A stretch of DNA of 64,000 nucleotides. It comes from CAYNHF01 sp964397045. GTDB lineage: Bacteria > Actinomycetota > Acidimicrobiia > Spongiisociales > UBA5794. The notes beneath the pieces were generated by a model. That model ran no database searches, was not told the origin of the DNA, and saw nothing but the letters and a program-made list of their open reading frames with translations. The stretch is taken from the NCBI GenBank assembly GCA_964397045.1, contig CAYNHF010000033.1, positions 62,001-126,000 on the forward strand. Reading direction: 5' to 3'. This document shows, in pieces, positions 25,855 to 34,731 of the stretch; positions within the stretch are counted from its first letter, which is position 1; every line of letters begins with the position of its first letter. A program made the translations under genes and the position numbers.

Positions 25855-26922
25855 ATGATCGATCTCCGCAGCGACACCGTGACCCGACCGACCCCGGATA
25901 TGCGTCGGGTGATCGCAGCAGCCGAGGTAGGTGACGACGTATTTCACGACGACCCGAGCGTCCTCGAGCTGGAGGCTCGAGTTGCGGACCTCCTGGGCAA
26001 GGATGACGCGATCTATGTCGCCTCCGGCACCATGAGCAACCAACTCGCCCTGAGGACGCACACTGAGCCGGGCGATGTCGTGCTGGCGTCCGAGAACGCA
26101 CATATCCTGATCCACGAACTCGGGGCACCGGCAGCCCTCTCCGGGATCCACATCCATCAGTTGCCAAGCGAGCTCGGGACGTTCACCGGGGACGCGATCC
26201 GCGCTGCGATCCCGGATCGCACCACCTGGGCGCCGAGCATCAATGCCGGCACCACGACCTTGCCCGACTCTCTATTTGAGCCGATCAAGCTGGTCGCGGT
26301 CGAGAACACCCACAACGCGGCGGGCGGCACCGTATGGGATCCGGCGCAACTGGCAGACGTCGTCCGCTCTGCCAAGGAACTAGGACTGGCGACGCACCTC
26401 GACGGGGCGCGGCTGTGGAACGCCGCGGTGGCTTCAGGCAGCAGTGAGGCGGAGCTGGCAGCCGGCTTCGACACCGTCAGCGTGTGCTTCTCCAAAGGGC
26501 TCGGAGCTCCCATGGGATCTGCCCTGGTCGGATCCGCAGCCAAGATCGATCGCGCCCGCCGCTTCAAGCAGATGTTCGGAGGCGGCTTCCGACAGGCAGG
26601 CATGATGGCGGCTGCTGCGCTCTATGCAGTGAATCATCAACGCGAGCGGCTGGCAGAAGACCACACCAACGCTGCCACCTTTGCCGCCGGCCTGGCTGAG
26701 GTTTCGGGCATCGAACTCGACATGGCGACGGTGCAATCGAACATGATCTACTTCGAGGTCACCGCAGTTCCCATCGGTGAGTTCGTGCGCAGATGTGCCG
26801 AGAACGGGGTCGCGCTCTTTGCGGCGGGGCCAACCAGTATCCGGGTGGTCTGCAATCTCCACGTGGATCGAGCCGATGTGGATACGGCACTCGCCGTCAT
26901 CGAGCAGGCTGCCGGCGCCTAA
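25855..26922 (+). CDS. ltaE: low-specificity L-threonine aldolase
   Basis: 355 aa. The start IDLRSDTVTRPTPDMR is the family signature, GDDVFHDDPSV follows, and the PLP Lys is in VCFSKGLGAPMGS. It splits L-threonine and allo-threonine to glycine and acetaldehyde in the cytosol. TAAGAT lies 6 nt before the ATG, which supports this start. A hairpin follows after the stop. Confidence 0.9.
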   Translation: MIDLRSDTVTRPTPDMRRVIAAAEVGDDVFHDDPSVLELEARVADLLGKDDAIYVASGTMSNQLALRTHTEPGDVVLASENAHILIHELGAPAALSGIHIHQLPSELGTFTGDAIRAAIPDRTTWAPSINAGTTTLPDSLFEPIKLVAVENTHNAAGGTVWDPAQLADVVRSAKELGLATHLDGARLWNAAVASGSSEAELAAGFDTVSVCFSKGLGAPMGSALVGSAAKIDRARRFKQMFGGGFRQAGMMAAAALYAVNHQRERLAEDHTNAATFAAGLAEVSGIELDMATVQSNMIYFEVTAVPIGEFVRRCAENGVALFAAGPTSIRVVCNLHVDRADVDTALAVIEQAAGA

Positions 26923-26931
26923 ACGGCGGCA

Positions 26932-26953
26932 CCGGCTTTGCAGCCAAGGCCGG
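26932..26953. terminator. hairpin between convergent ltaE and 2TM genes
   Basis: CCGGCTTTG (26932-26940) pairs with CAAGGCCGG (26945-26953), nine pairs with one G-U, around a 4-nt loop. It lies between two convergent genes, 10 nt after the ltaE stop and 11 nt before the end of the opposite gene, so it can serve both strands. Confidence 0.55.
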
Positions 26954-26963
26954 ATGAATGCAG

Positions 26964-27221
26964 TCAGCCGCCCTTGTCGATCTCCTTCTGAATCGCGTCT
27001 TCGGTGATCGGCTTCTCGTAGAAGGTCGACCACGCATGAAACGCGAGTCCGATTCCCCAACCGAGAATGCTCCAGATCGGCCAGAAGTAACCGGCACCCG
27101 ACAACGCCCAGATCCCGACGAGGAGTAGGTTGACGATGACGTAGGCGGCGAGGTGAGTCCAGAACTCGCGCTTCGTTGTGATCCGCGCGATCGCTGCCTC
27201 GCGCTGTTCTTCGTAGTCCAT
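26964..27221 (-). CDS. 2TM domain membrane protein
   Basis: 85 aa. Charged N-terminus (DYEEQREAAIARITTKREFWTH), then two hydrophobic helices (LAAYVIVNLLLVGIWALS and FWPIWSILGWGIGLAFHAW) and a charged C-terminal helix. This is the 2TM domain pattern, small helical membrane proteins sometimes fused to sensor kinases; here it stands alone. Shine-Dalgarno GGGGAGG lies 4 nt before the ATG. Confidence 0.8.
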   Translation of the reverse strand: MDYEEQREAAIARITTKREFWTHLAAYVIVNLLLVGIWALSGAGYFWPIWSILGWGIGLAFHAWSTFYEKPITEDAIQKEIDKGG

Positions 27222-27331
27222 ATGCCTCCCCTGTGGTCTGGGTACCAGGTTGACACAAAGGTGGCTTGCACTCCAGCGGCACGAATCCCACGCTCACGCG
27301 GATTGCGGTCTGATCGAGTACGGGAGCCACA

Positions 27332-30300
27332 TCAGCGGAAATCGCGCGAACGGATTCCCTCGACCGGCCACGCCTCGAACTTGCGCGCCACGAAGTTGGT
27401 GACCCCATCGTTGAACTCGACGATGCCCCCGATCACCACCCCGACCGCCTTACGCGCGATCTCGTAGTTTGCATCCCACACCTGAGGCATCACCACCACG
27501 TTCAACAAGCCGGTCTCATCCTCGAGGTTGAGGAAACGAACCCCCTTGGCAGTTCCCGGTCGCTGACGATGAGTGATGATGCCGCCGACCCTCGCCCGCA
27601 CCCCGTTCTTCCGTAGTGCCAGTGCCTGGGATGCAGTGAGACAACCGGTGGCCTCGAGACGATCCCGCAGGAAACTCACCGGGTGTTTCACCGACATCGA
27701 GGTCGACCACAAATCGGCTTGCATCTCCTCCTCAGGAACCATGGCCGGTAGGGCCGGCGGCGCGGTCCCCTCCGACAACGCCAGGCGATCCGGGCCCATG
27801 TCTGCCAACGCCCCCGCTGCCCAGATGCCCTTGCGCCTGCCGAAACCGAGCGGCTCCAGTGCACCAGATGCACCAAGCGCTTCGAAGCTAGACACCTGAA
27901 GCCCGGTACGTTGCGCCAGATCCTCAACAGACCCGAAGGGCCCACCGGTCATCCTGGCTGCCTCGATCCTGGCAATATCACGGTCACCGAGGTCACGGAC
28001 ATAACGCAACCCAACCCGCAAGGCGACCGCGGACCGCATCGGGTCATCCACCGCTCCCCGCCCCCGCCGCCACCGCATCCCCAGATATTCGACGACGTCC
28101 TCTTCATCAGCCCCTGCCGGTTCGACCGTGCAGTCAAACCAGGACTGGTTGATGTCGGGCGGCAGCGCAATCACCCCGTGGTGGAGGGCATCCTGTAGCA
28201 GTGAGTTGGGTGTGTAGAACCCCATCGGCTGTGCGTTCAACAGTCCGGCGAAAAACTCGGTTGGCCAGTGGTATTTCAACCAGGACGCGGCATACACGAT
28301 GTACGCAAACGACACCGAGTGTGACTCGGGGAACCCGAAGGAAGCAAACCCCTGCAGCTTTTCCCAGATCTCCGTCGCGGCATCGCCGGTGATGCCGTTG
28401 CCTGCAAGCCCGCGCATCACCTCATCTGCCAGCCTGGCCATCGCCTCATCGGATCGCTTGTGGGTCATCGCCTGTCGGAGTCGATCGGACTGGCCTGCCG
28501 AAAACCCGGCGCACACTCGCGCCAACTCCATAAGTTGCTCCTGGAACACCGGCACCCCGAGCGTCTTGCGCAAGATCGGCTCCGCGGCGGGATGCGGGTA
28601 ACGCACTGCTTCGAGACCATTCCGTCTCCGCAGGAACGGGTGGACCGAATGCCCCTGAATTGGCCCGGGACGGATCAGAGCCACCTCGATGGCAAGGTCG
28701 TAGAAGGTGCGCGGCTTCATCTTCGGCAGCGTCGCCATCTGGGCGCGGGACTCGACCTGGAATACACCGACGGTGTCTGCCCTGGTGAGCATCTCATAGA
28801 CAACCGGCTCCTGAGGGATCGTGGCGAGATCGATCTCGATCCCGTGCACCTCGTCGATGGCATCAATCGAGAGATGCAGTCCGTTGAGCGCCCCCAGCGC
28901 CAGCAGATCGAACTTCACGATCCCCATCGCTGCGCAGTCGTCCTTGTCCCATTGGAGCACCGAGCGATCCTCCATTCGGCCCCACTCCAGCGGCACCACT
29001 TCCCACAGCGGACGTTTGGCGACCACCATTCCCCCGGAGTGGATCCCGAGGTGACGGGGGAATCCATCAAGTCGCCTGCAGACGTCGTAGATGAGTTCTG
29101 CGGTGAGTCCTGTAGGCAACTCGACCCCCTGCCGAATCGCGGCAGGGTTGCGTGAGTCGAGGTACTTGGTCATGGCGTTCACCTGGGCTTGGGTGAGCCC
29201 GAATGCCTTGCCGACATCCTGGAGGACCGAGCGCGCTCGATAGGTGATGACGTTCGAGACCATCGCGGCACGTTCTCGTCCGTAGCGGCGATAGCAGTAC
29301 TGAATCACCTCTTCGCGTCGTTCTGCTTCGAAGTCGATATCGATGTCGGGCGGTCTTCCTCGTTCGGAGGACAGGAATCGCTCGAATGGCAACTGCAACC
29401 TGATGGGGTCGACGCGGGTTAATCCGATACACCGACACACCGCCGAATCCGCCCCCGAGCCACGGATCTGGCAGTAGATGTCCTTACCGCGAGCGAAACG
29501 CACGATGTCCTCCGCAACCAGGAAGAACCCGGCGAAGCCCAGCGAGTCGATCACCGACAACTCATGCTCGAGCCTGCTTCTCGCTGCAGGGTCGATCCCT
29601 CCGTCTCCGTCTCCGGGGTACACGTCGCGGGCCCCCTCCAACACGAGATGGCGCAAGTACTCGTCCTCCGTGACGAAGCCACCCGGCATGGGGAAGTCGG
29701 GTAGCTGCGGAGTGAGCAGGTCCAGATCGAACGCAAGGCCCTTTCCGAGTTCGGCAGCTCGCGCCACTGCACCCGGATAACGTGCGAAGCGTTGCTGCAT
29801 CTGATCAGCCGATCGCAGATGACGAGTGTCTGTGGCAGGGCTGAAGCCATCCGCGATCTCCAGGTTTCTTCTGCCGCCGATGGCAGCAAGCACCTCGGAG
29901 AGATCTGCGCCGTCGCGAGATGCGTAGTGCACGTTGTTGGTGGCGATAGTTGGGATGCGCAGCCGATCTGCGGCGGCAGCTACCAGATCGTTGCGGGGGT
30001 CGTCTTCGGGCATGGAGTGATGCCACAGTTCCGCGTAGAGCCTCCCGGGGAAGATCTCCTGCAGCTGCGCAAGGGCGGCAACCGCACCTGCCAGGTCGTT
30101 GCTGTTCGCCGCACGCGCCACCGCGCCTCGATGGCAACCGGTAAGGGCGAACAACCCACCATCCGTAGCTGCCCTGCTCAACTCCGCATAGGAATAGGCC
30201 GGCTGATCCTTCTCCCCCCGGTACTGGCCGAGTGTCACGAACCGACTGATCGCGGTGTACCCCCGCGGATCGGGTGCCAGCAACACGAGGTGATCGGTCT

Positions 30301-30640
30301 CCGGGATGTCGATTGGCTTTGAGCCGTGCATGCGGCGAATCCGACCCCGTCGCGAAGGCGGCGGATCCTCCGGGGGTATCGCCGGCTTGTGGCGCGGTGC
30401 CGGCTGCTGCGGTTCACCTGCTTCCTCCTTTGGCATTCCGACCTCGGTGCCGTACACCACAGGGAGGCCCACCTCGCGCGCTGCCTGATGCACCTTGACC
30501 GCACCGCGAAAGCCGTCGTGATCGGTGACTCCCAGTGCGGTGTACCCCAACTCAGCGGCGCGAATCACCAAATCGACCGGGTGTGATGCCCCGTCGAGGA
30601 AACTGAAATTCGTGTGGCAATGCAGCTCTGCATACGACAT
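27332..30640 (-). CDS. dnaE2: error-prone DNA polymerase DnaE2 (ImuC)
   Basis: 1102 aa. Residues 1-270 are the PHP domain, starting YAELHCHTNFSFLDGAS; the palm carries catalytic Asp residues in PPDIDIDFE near 432; the C-terminus (about 1000-1080) is an OB fold (VGGIITHRQRPGTAKGVRF). Length and the lack of a beta-clamp-binding tail typical of DnaE1 fit DnaE2. It does mutagenic lesion bypass together with ImuA' and ImuB, encoded 19 kb away. The ATG at 30640 is part of a 32-bp palindrome containing the SOS box, with a TATGTT 5 nt upstream, so the mRNA is probably leaderless and LexA-repressed. Confidence 0.93.
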   Translation of the reverse strand: MSYAELHCHTNFSFLDGASHPVDLVIRAAELGYTALGVTDHDGFRGAVKVHQAAREVGLPVVYGTEVGMPKEEAGEPQQPAPRHKPAIPPEDPPPSRRGRIRRMHGSKPIDIPETDHLVLLAPDPRGYTAISRFVTLGQYRGEKDQPAYSYAELSRAATDGGLFALTGCHRGAVARAANSNDLAGAVAALAQLQEIFPGRLYAELWHHSMPEDDPRNDLVAAAADRLRIPTIATNNVHYASRDGADLSEVLAAIGGRRNLEIADGFSPATDTRHLRSADQMQQRFARYPGAVARAAELGKGLAFDLDLLTPQLPDFPMPGGFVTEDEYLRHLVLEGARDVYPGDGDGGIDPAARSRLEHELSVIDSLGFAGFFLVAEDIVRFARGKDIYCQIRGSGADSAVCRCIGLTRVDPIRLQLPFERFLSSERGRPPDIDIDFEAERREEVIQYCYRRYGRERAAMVSNVITYRARSVLQDVGKAFGLTQAQVNAMTKYLDSRNPAAIRQGVELPTGLTAELIYDVCRRLDGFPRHLGIHSGGMVVAKRPLWEVVPLEWGRMEDRSVLQWDKDDCAAMGIVKFDLLALGALNGLHLSIDAIDEVHGIEIDLATIPQEPVVYEMLTRADTVGVFQVESRAQMATLPKMKPRTFYDLAIEVALIRPGPIQGHSVHPFLRRRNGLEAVRYPHPAAEPILRKTLGVPVFQEQLMELARVCAGFSAGQSDRLRQAMTHKRSDEAMARLADEVMRGLAGNGITGDAATEIWEKLQGFASFGFPESHSVSFAYIVYAASWLKYHWPTEFFAGLLNAQPMGFYTPNSLLQDALHHGVIALPPDINQSWFDCTVEPAGADEEDVVEYLGMRWRRGRGAVDDPMRSAVALRVGLRYVRDLGDRDIARIEAARMTGGPFGSVEDLAQRTGLQVSSFEALGASGALEPLGFGRRKGIWAAGALADMGPDRLALSEGTAPPALPAMVPEEEMQADLWSTSMSVKHPVSFLRDRLEATGCLTASQALALRKNGVRARVGGIITHRQRPGTAKGVRFLNLEDETGLLNVVVMPQVWDANYEIARKAVGVVIGGIVEFNDGVTNFVARKFEAWPVEGIRSRDFR

Positions 30641-30666
30641 GATCGAACATATGTTCGATCATGTCG
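30635..30666. promoter_or_regulatory. LexA (SOS) box of dnaE2 inside a 32-bp perfect palindrome
   Basis: The core TCGAACATATGTTCGA (30643-30658) matches the mycobacterial/actinobacterial LexA consensus. Inverted symmetry is perfect from 30635 to 30666 and includes the dnaE2 start codon (30638-30640) plus one more codon. On each strand TATGTT (30650-30655 plus, mirror on minus) can act as -10 with an ATG 5 nt later. An adjacent hairpin (AGCCGGT, 30667-30673; ACCGGCT, 30679-30685) follows on the right. Confidence 0.9.
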
Positions 30667-30738
30667 AGCCGGTCGTCAACCGGCTACACCAAAATGGAGT
30701 CGACACACCGCCCCCCCATGCGTACCCTGGCGGCATGA
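30661..30738 (+). CDS. possible 25-aa SOS-linked leader ORF before the ACT-domain gene
   Basis: ATG at 30661 is the mirror image of the dnaE2 start in the palindrome and lies 5 nt after TATGTT. The frame (MSSRSSTGYTKMESTHRPP...) ends in TGA at 30736-30738, overlapping the ATG of the ACT gene as ATGA, which could couple their translation. The product matches nothing I know and has rare poly-Pro codons. It may simply be a by-product of the palindrome. Confidence 0.25.
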   Translation: MSSRSSTGYTKMESTHRPPMRTLAA

Positions 30739-31112
30739 TCGAATTCTCAGTGCAGATGGCCAATCGGCCGGGGCAGCTCGCCACCCTTGCTCGTGAACTC
30801 GGCGGGTCCGGAGTGAACATCCAGGCACTTGCCGCGATGACGGACGGCGAGGAAGGCCAGGTGAAAATGGTGGTCGACAACGAGGGGATCGCACGTCGCG
30901 TCCTCCTCGACGCTGGTCTCCACTTCAACGAACGCCGGATCATCAGCGCCATCCTCCACGACAAACCTGGCGCGTTGGCCGACATGGCAGAGGCCCTGGC
31001 CGAAACCGGCATCAACATCGAGGCCATGTACCTCCTGCAGTCTTCGCCAGAAGGCCTTCACTTCGCCGTTGCGGTCGACGACCCGGACACGGCGCAGCAG
31101 ATCGCCGTTTAG
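30735..31112 (+). CDS. tandem ACT-domain protein
   Basis: 125 aa. Two ACT units: residues 1-65 (MIEFSVQMANRPGQLATLAREL, with GVNIQALAAM) and 66-125 (ISAILHDKPGALADMAEALAETGINIEAMYL). ACT domains bind amino acids or other small ligands and regulate enzymes; stand-alone pairs like this are common in actinobacteria and lack a known target. TACCCT (30723-30728) lies 6 nt before the ATG, so it has its own leaderless promoter pattern besides possible read-through from the SOS box. Confidence 0.82.
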   Translation: MIEFSVQMANRPGQLATLARELGGSGVNIQALAAMTDGEEGQVKMVVDNEGIARRVLLDAGLHFNERRIISAILHDKPGALADMAEALAETGINIEAMYLLQSSPEGLHFAVAVDDPDTAQQIAV

Positions 31113-31120
31113 GAACTGCG

Positions 31121-32140
31121 GTGGGTCTCGGCTTTGGCCTCCTCAGCGCTCAACTGAGGAGCGAAGACTCTGACTGGCAGCGTGCCTATCGGGACACGAT
31201 CGACACCGCGGTACGGGCTGAGGCCCTCGGGTTCGATTCGGTATGGACGACCGAACACCACTTCGTCGACGACGGCTACATGCCGTCATTGCTCGCGGTC
31301 TCCGCGGCCATCGTCGCCGCGACATCCCGCATCGAAATCGCAACCGGCGTCCTGCTGGCCCCGCTGCACCATCCGCTGCGACTCGCCGAAGATGCCGCGA
31401 CCGTCCAGTTGCTGAGCGACGGTCGACTCACGCTCGGACTGGGCCTGGGCTGGTCGGCAACAGAATACGAAGCCTTCTCGGCCGAGATGCGCACGAGGGG
31501 ACGCGCCATGGACGAGATTCTCTCCATTCTTCGCAAGGCATGGTCTGGTGCCGTCTTCGAGCACCAGGAAGCCGTGTACCAACTTCCGGCGCTGGCGGTG
31601 CGCCCGACCCCACATCGCCCAATCCCCATCGTGATCGGCGGCGGCGCCGAAGCGGCGATACGACGCGCTGGCAGGTTTGCAGACGGCATCTTCTCCAATG
31701 CCCCTGCCGACCGCTACCTCACCCAGGTCGGCTGGGCTCGCGAGGAAATCGACGGGAGCGGGGGCAGCGTCGACGATTTCCGATGGCTGCACTACACAGT
31801 GTTGTACCCGTGCGAAGACTCGGACGCCGGGTGGGAGCGGCTGCGACCCCACCTCTGGCAAATGAGTTGGAAGTACCTCGACATGGAAGCCTCGGCAAGC
31901 CGAACCGGAAACCCCCCGGAAGCCCCTCCACTATCGCGAGAGCAGGAGCTACGACTTCGCGAACGGGCTGTACTCGTCGGCACTCCCGACGAGATCGTCT
32001 CCCGCCTGCTGGAGGTCCGCAGGCTTTCTGGAGTGGACACCCGGTTCGTCGCCCGTTCCTTCTTCCATACGATGCAGCGGAATGAACAGGACGAGTTGAT
32101 GGAACGCCTCGCCACCGAAGTCGCTCCGCACCTTCCCTAA
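31121..32140 (+). CDS. LLM class flavin-dependent oxidoreductase (luciferase-like)
   Basis: 339 aa from GTG 31121. Bacterial-luciferase-like TIM barrel: GFDSVWTTEHHF near residue 40, ATSRIEIATGVLLAPLHHPLRLAED, GRLTLGLGLGWSATEYEAF and IPIVIGGGAEAAIRRAGRFADG. Family members use FMN or F420 from a reductase for oxygenation or hydride transfer; subfamily and substrate cannot be read. It starts 8 nt after the ACT gene, so both are probably co-transcribed. Confidence 0.85.
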   Translation: MGLGFGLLSAQLRSEDSDWQRAYRDTIDTAVRAEALGFDSVWTTEHHFVDDGYMPSLLAVSAAIVAATSRIEIATGVLLAPLHHPLRLAEDAATVQLLSDGRLTLGLGLGWSATEYEAFSAEMRTRGRAMDEILSILRKAWSGAVFEHQEAVYQLPALAVRPTPHRPIPIVIGGGAEAAIRRAGRFADGIFSNAPADRYLTQVGWAREEIDGSGGSVDDFRWLHYTVLYPCEDSDAGWERLRPHLWQMSWKYLDMEASASRTGNPPEAPPLSREQELRLRERAVLVGTPDEIVSRLLEVRRLSGVDTRFVARSFFHTMQRNEQDELMERLATEVAPHLP

Positions 32141-32186
32141 CGCCTGCCAACACCGCTGCGGTCTTCGACCTGCGTACCCTGTCGGA

Positions 32187-32420
32187 ATGCGGCGAGTCGC
32201 TGGCTACTCAATCGTGGCGATGGCGGCCATGGCCGCGGTCATCGGCTTGGCCGGCATCAAATGGTACGTGTGGGATATCGTCATCAGCGAGGCGGGCGCA
32301 CCCGATCGCTCGATGCTCTTCTGGGGACTCCCGATCCTGTTCCTGTCTCTGGCCGCGATCGGCGCCGCCATCGGGCTGAGCGTGTTTGCCAGGCAACTGC
32401 TCGGCGCCGGACCGCACTGA
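32187..32420 (+). CDS. small two-helix membrane protein
   Basis: 77 aa. Two hydrophobic stretches (residues 6-25 and 43-68) and little else; the C-terminus is short and basic. No family recognised. The start is supported by TACCCT at 32175-32180 and a 6-nt gap to the ATG, the leaderless pattern seen for neighbouring genes. Confidence 0.6.
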   Translation: MRRVAGYSIVAMAAMAAVIGLAGIKWYVWDIVISEAGAPDRSMLFWGLPILFLSLAAIGAAIGLSVFARQLLGAGPH

Positions 32421-32469
32421 CGAGACGGACGACGCCCGACGACCCAGGTGTGGCCAGCGAACAAGATCC

Positions 32470-33492
32470 CTACTTCCAGTCCACGGCGCTCACCGCCCAT
32501 GCCAGGCCGTCGAGCGGATCTTCAGCAGCCAGGTAGAAACTCCATCCGCCCACCCGCTCCCCGGGGTCCCACTCGACCCAACGGAGGCTGCCTGCCTCGC
32601 GACCGAGGGCGACGGGGTCCGGTGGCCACTCATCCTCCATGCCCAGCAGCGAGGCCAGCGCCCACCAGGCGGCCACCCTCCCCACCGGCGTCCCGCGGCG
32701 CCTTCCCTGTGCCCCGCCGCTGGCGCCGGCCCAGGCCATCACAGCCATTGCCCGCTTCAGGCCGATCTCGGCGCATCGGACCCGATGCGGACCCAGCAGA
32801 CGCACCGCGTTCAAGGCGGTCCCTTCGACGGTGACTGCCTCGGCGCGCCCCGTCGACTCCTCTACCCAATGCGCCACCACCGAGAGAAGCCCATCTGCCG
32901 CGTCATCTGCCTTCTCCGCGCGGATCGAGTCCGGCGGCGTCGGCAAATCCACCCACTCCATTTCGACCTCGTCATCTTCAGGCATTGCCACGCCGTCCGC
33001 CCGGTACTCTGCCACCTGGTAACGCGGCTCCCACGGCTCTGGCAGCAACGGCACATCGAGCACCCGGGCATCCACCGGGTCCGTGATCATTTCACCGCGC
33101 AACGCCCGGTCTGCTGCGACGAGCGTGCGCGATCGTTCGTCTTGGAGGTACGACGATAGATCTGCCCACGTATGGGTAGAGGCAGCAACTTCCCACAACG
33201 GCCCGAGCGCAAAGCGGCCGGCGCCCTCCTGCACGACGGGCCCGGCATATGCCGCGGGAGCATCGAGCGCGAGCCGATACTCGGCGTACTGAGCGACCGA
33301 CCACAGCTGTTTACCCCGGGTGACCGCCTCTTCGCATCGGTCACGCACGACGATGAGTTCGTCCCAATCCGAGCCGGCGACCGCCCCCTCGATGTAGCGA
33401 AGCAGACCGGCGAAGTCGCTGCTCTCGATCAGCGCGTTGAGTACGTCGGTCATATCCAGGGAGGGGCGGTCGACAATTGCACGCCGCATCAT
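32470..33492 (-). CDS. hypothetical protein, conserved-looking, soluble
   Basis: 340 aa, no signal peptide or membrane helix. The N-terminal half (about 15-110) is helical with Trp and Asp residues (SDWDELIVVRDRCEEAV); the C-terminal half has AVTVEGTALNAVRLLG, a Gly/Arg-rich loop (GGAQGRRRGTPVGR) and a Trp-rich end (GGWSFYLAAEDPLDGLAW). I do not recognise the family. Two Met codons in tandem begin the frame; an inner ATG at residue 14 (MTDVLNALIES) is an equally good start. It is divergent from ychF. Confidence 0.65.
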   Translation of the reverse strand: MMRRAIVDRPSLDMTDVLNALIESSDFAGLLRYIEGAVAGSDWDELIVVRDRCEEAVTRGKQLWSVAQYAEYRLALDAPAAYAGPVVQEGAGRFALGPLWEVAASTHTWADLSSYLQDERSRTLVAADRALRGEMITDPVDARVLDVPLLPEPWEPRYQVAEYRADGVAMPEDDEVEMEWVDLPTPPDSIRAEKADDAADGLLSVVAHWVEESTGRAEAVTVEGTALNAVRLLGPHRVRCAEIGLKRAMAVMAWAGASGGAQGRRRGTPVGRVAAWWALASLLGMEDEWPPDPVALGREAGSLRWVEWDPGERVGGWSFYLAAEDPLDGLAWAVSAVDWK

Positions 33493-33627
33493 CCCACGGG
33501 AAGTGAGCGGAGGTCGCTGTCGGCGGTCTGCGTCGCCTACGGTTTGCGTCGCCTGCGTGAACGCGTAGGCTCCGTGCCGCGCGATCGGGTCTTGCCCGAC
33601 ATTGGCTCCTCAACTCCCTGGGAACTC

Positions 33628-34719
33628 ATGGCTCTGCAGTGCGGCATCGTCGGCCTCCCCAACGTAGGCAAATCGACTCTCTTCAACGCCCTCACCCGCG
33701 CCGCGGTCCCCGCCGAGAACTACCCCTTCAATACGATCGATCCCAATGTGGGCGTCGTTCCCGTCCCCGACCTCCGCCTTGCAGCCATCGCCGGCATCGT
33801 GCAGCCGCGCGAAATTGTGCCCACTGCCATGGAATTCGTCGACATCGCGGGTCTGGTTGCAGGCGCCGCCCAAGGCGAAGGGCTGGGCAACAAGTTCCTC
33901 AACCACATTCGGGAGGTAGACGCCATCGTCCACGTCGTGCGGTGTTTTGAGGACCCGGACATCGCCCACGTATCCGGCGCCGTCGACCCTCTGTCTGATA
34001 TCGCCACCATCACCATCGAACTCGCGTTGGCGGACGAGGAGGTCGTCGACCGCGCCATCGACCGCTACGAACGTCGCACTCGTGCCGGCGACAAGCAGGC
34101 AGACGCGATGACGGCCCTGCTCCTGCGGCTCCGCGAACACCTGGACCGGGGTGAGCCGGTGCGATCGATGGGCCTGACGGGCAACGAACGAGCCATGGTG
34201 CGTGAGCTTCAGCTCCTCACCCTCAAGCCCACCATGTACGTGGCCAACGTGGATGAGGGAAGCGACGCCGACAACCCCCACGTAGAAGCGGTCGCGACGC
34301 ACGGCGTGTCCGAGGGCGCAGACGTGGTGGTTGTCTGCGCCGCGATAGAAGCCGAGATCGCCCAACTCGCGGAAGCAGACAAAGGGGAGTTCCTCGCCGA
34401 ACTCGGAGAGTCCGAGCCGGGTCTCGATCGGGTCATTCGGGCTGCCTATCACATGCTGGATCTCGGCACCTTCTTCACCTCTGGCGACAAGCAGGTGCGG
34501 GCATGGACGTTCCGGCACGGGATGCGCGCCCCGCAGGCCGCAGGCAGGATCCATACCGACTTCGAACACGGCTTCATAAGGGCCGAGGTCGTTTCATATG
34601 ACGACTTCATCGCATGCAGCGGTGAAGCCGGGGCCAAAGAAGCCGGAAAGTGGCGCCTCGAGGGCAAGGACTACCTGGTCGTCGAGGGCGACATCATCTT
34701 CTTCCGCTTCAACGTCTGA
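33628..34719 (+). CDS. ychF: YchF/OLA1-type GTPase-family ATPase
   Basis: 363 aa from ATG 33628. Residues 6-17 are the P-loop GLPNVGKST; DIAGLVAGA is the switch II region; a coiled-coil insert lies around 125-190; and the C-terminal TGS domain (FFTSGDKQVRAWTF to YLVVEGDIIFFRFNV) ends the protein. YchF hydrolyses ATP rather than GTP and associates with ribosomes. The frame extends upstream to 33172, but that part is antisense to the neighbouring gene and not conserved. Confidence 0.93.
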   Translation: MALQCGIVGLPNVGKSTLFNALTRAAVPAENYPFNTIDPNVGVVPVPDLRLAAIAGIVQPREIVPTAMEFVDIAGLVAGAAQGEGLGNKFLNHIREVDAIVHVVRCFEDPDIAHVSGAVDPLSDIATITIELALADEEVVDRAIDRYERRTRAGDKQADAMTALLLRLREHLDRGEPVRSMGLTGNERAMVRELQLLTLKPTMYVANVDEGSDADNPHVEAVATHGVSEGADVVVVCAAIEAEIAQLAEADKGEFLAELGESEPGLDRVIRAAYHMLDLGTFFTSGDKQVRAWTFRHGMRAPQAAGRIHTDFEHGFIRAEVVSYDDFIACSGEAGAKEAGKWRLEGKDYLVVEGDIIFFRFNV

Positions 34720-34731
34720 CGCGACACGAAC

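Noticed and set aside
30635..30666. 32-bp palindrome considered as a phage or recombinase attachment site
   Set aside because: The core is the actinobacterial LexA box, it precedes dnaE2, and no integrase is nearby.
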